Part shown: piece by piece, positions 62,913-64,000 of the stretch
Layout of the letters: each line of letters begins with the position of its first letter
Position numbering within the stretch: position 1 is the first letter of the stretch
Source of the DNA: Phoronis australis
Taxonomy: Eukaryota > Phoronida > Phoronidae
DNA: 64,000 nt
Reading direction: 5' to 3'
NCBI GenBank assembly: GCA_002633005.1
Contig: NMRA01000149.1
Coordinates: 140,066-204,065 of the forward strand
Translations under genes and position numbers: made by a program
Notes under the pieces: model-generated
Seen by the model: the letters and a program-made list of their open reading frames with translations, nothing else
Told to the model about the DNA's origin: nothing
The model's database searches: none

Positions 62913-64000
62913 CTGCATCATCACAAACATTATGGTAACATATGGTATTACATTTTACAAATATGGAACAATCTTGAAGGTGATGTTTGGTCATATGGTC
63001 CAAAGGAGAGCAATATTGTTTTCCCAGCAAGGGATCATTCTGTATTTGTTTTCCCGGCGAGGGATCATTCAGTATTTATTATATAAAATGCATCGTTTGC
63101 ACAAACTCCGTCTCCCCCACTCCACTACACACCTTCGTTGCGGCCGACTTTCGGCACCCCCTTGGTCTCAGGTATTGCACTGGCACCCTATTTGGATTCG
63201 AGGTGTTCTATTTTTTTCTTTTGGACTGTTTTTTTGCGGTCGCGAAGGGAGGGTGGCCAGTTTCATAATGGCCTTAGTCGGTCGGCTCAACGACCTGGGT
63301 GACTTCACTCCGTCGGCTAAATTTCACTCCCTCCGGCTTCTGTCACGTATATAATTCATCAGGCCTGTCGCTGCCAAAATTAATGATGCCTCATTAAAAA
63401 TTTTTGGTCTTCCTTGAGTAAACTAAATTATTTGTGTTGGAAAATTGGCGTTCTTCAGTTATTCTGCTGCTAAAATTGCGATGCCCTTTTGGGCGCCAAT
63501 TTCCGTCACCTATTGGGCAATTTCCATGATATTCAATCAACTGTGAGGTTGCGTACCCCGGTACATTTCGTAAACTCGGAAGTGGTTTCATTTCATTACA
63601 AGATTTTACTATTTTAATACCAGAAAACGCAATTTCAGAACAAACTCTCGAGAGATGATGCAAAATTTTAAGAAATGGCGCGTATGTGCACGTCGCGAGT
63701 ATGCACTGTTTTCAAAACAACAGTCGGACAGATTTTCCTTTTTTACAAAAGGCAGAGAATTACGAAAAAAGTTTATTAGATTGTTTTACTTCTATCAACG
63801 GCTGTAACAGGCAAGGTGAATGTCAGTTCATTCCCAGGTTCTGCATGCACCCCTGCAGGTTGTTAGCTTTAAGTTTCACGACGAGGTGCCAAGCTGAGCA
63901 CCTGGGTTGTGTCGGTGTCCGATGGAGCAGTCTACACACGGCTACCTAGCTGTATGTTGATGACAGTCTTCATACAGCTAGCTGGCTTTCTACCTCAGTA
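62913..64000. other. Right edge, no exon recognised
   Basis: The missing N-terminal exons of the oxidoreductase should lie to the right, but no GxGxxG-type Rossmann motif is visible here on the minus strand. A short direct duplication (ATCATTC and GTATTT motifs) is at about 63026-63078. An 11-bp perfect inverted repeat, CTAGCTGTATG / CATACAGCTAG, lies at 63946-63956 and 63971-63981. Confidence 0.5.

Noticed and set aside
1-64000. CRISPR array, operon-like cluster or phage region
   Set aside because: All tandem arrays lack unique spacers of constant length, and the genes are spliced animal genes.

Overview
This window is nuclear DNA from an animal. Protein-coding sequence is split into short exons (35-229 nt) with GT-AG borders. 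The introns are long, AT-rich and full of repeats, and there are AATAAA signals and long 3' UTRs. The proteins are clearly animal versions, and there is no bacterial-style operon, CRISPR array or rRNA. A bacterial-type inositol-dehydrogenase-like gene split by introns, roughly 1% differences between two copies of one exon, and MITE-, SINE- and minisatellite-rich introns fit a marine invertebrate, perhaps a hemichordate, echinoderm or lancelet. The species cannot be fixed from the sequence alone.

Three genes are well supported. (1) 5686-32275, plus strand: a PPP6R (SAPS-domain) regulatory subunit of protein phosphatase 6, with 24 recognised coding exons. The first coding exon is not in the window and at least one internal exon is missing, probably inside the assembly gap at 23602-23752. 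The 3' UTR probably runs to about 34.8 kb. (2) 38098-53974, plus strand: PSMD13 (Rpn9), a 26S proteasome lid subunit, complete from ATG to stop in 11 exons. One exon appears twice because a ~663-bp segment is repeated around a single N at 50910, most likely an assembly error. (3) 57039-62912, minus strand: the 3' part of a Gfo/Idh/MocA oxidoreductase resembling inositol 2-dehydrogenase. Five exons are visible and the N-terminal exons lie beyond the right edge. A possible first exon of a fourth, unidentified gene sits at 54851-54922 next to a 404-nt gap.

The rest is repeats. It includes a dispersed family carrying a CCCTAGTGGCAATTTT-like core (about 7.0, 23.8, 25.7-27.1, 28.1-29.4, 35.0-35.8 and 59.3-59.65 kb) and a 504-bp MITE with a GTTAT target-site duplication. 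Two CAGTGGCGGAT-type MITEs are present, one nested inside a dispersed repeat. A pair of tRNA-derived repeats flanks an inverted-repeat element in PSMD13 intron 1. There are several minisatellites with 24, 29/38, 39, 40, 56 and 79-bp units.

The genes are independent housekeeping or metabolic loci (phosphatase regulation, proteasome assembly, polyol metabolism), and I see no functional cluster. I found no convincing undescribed system. The most useful observations are the missing and duplicated exons, a GC-AG intron with a tandem acceptor, a 48-nt frame-preserving intron, and a 79-bp array whose units can form two mutually exclusive hairpins.
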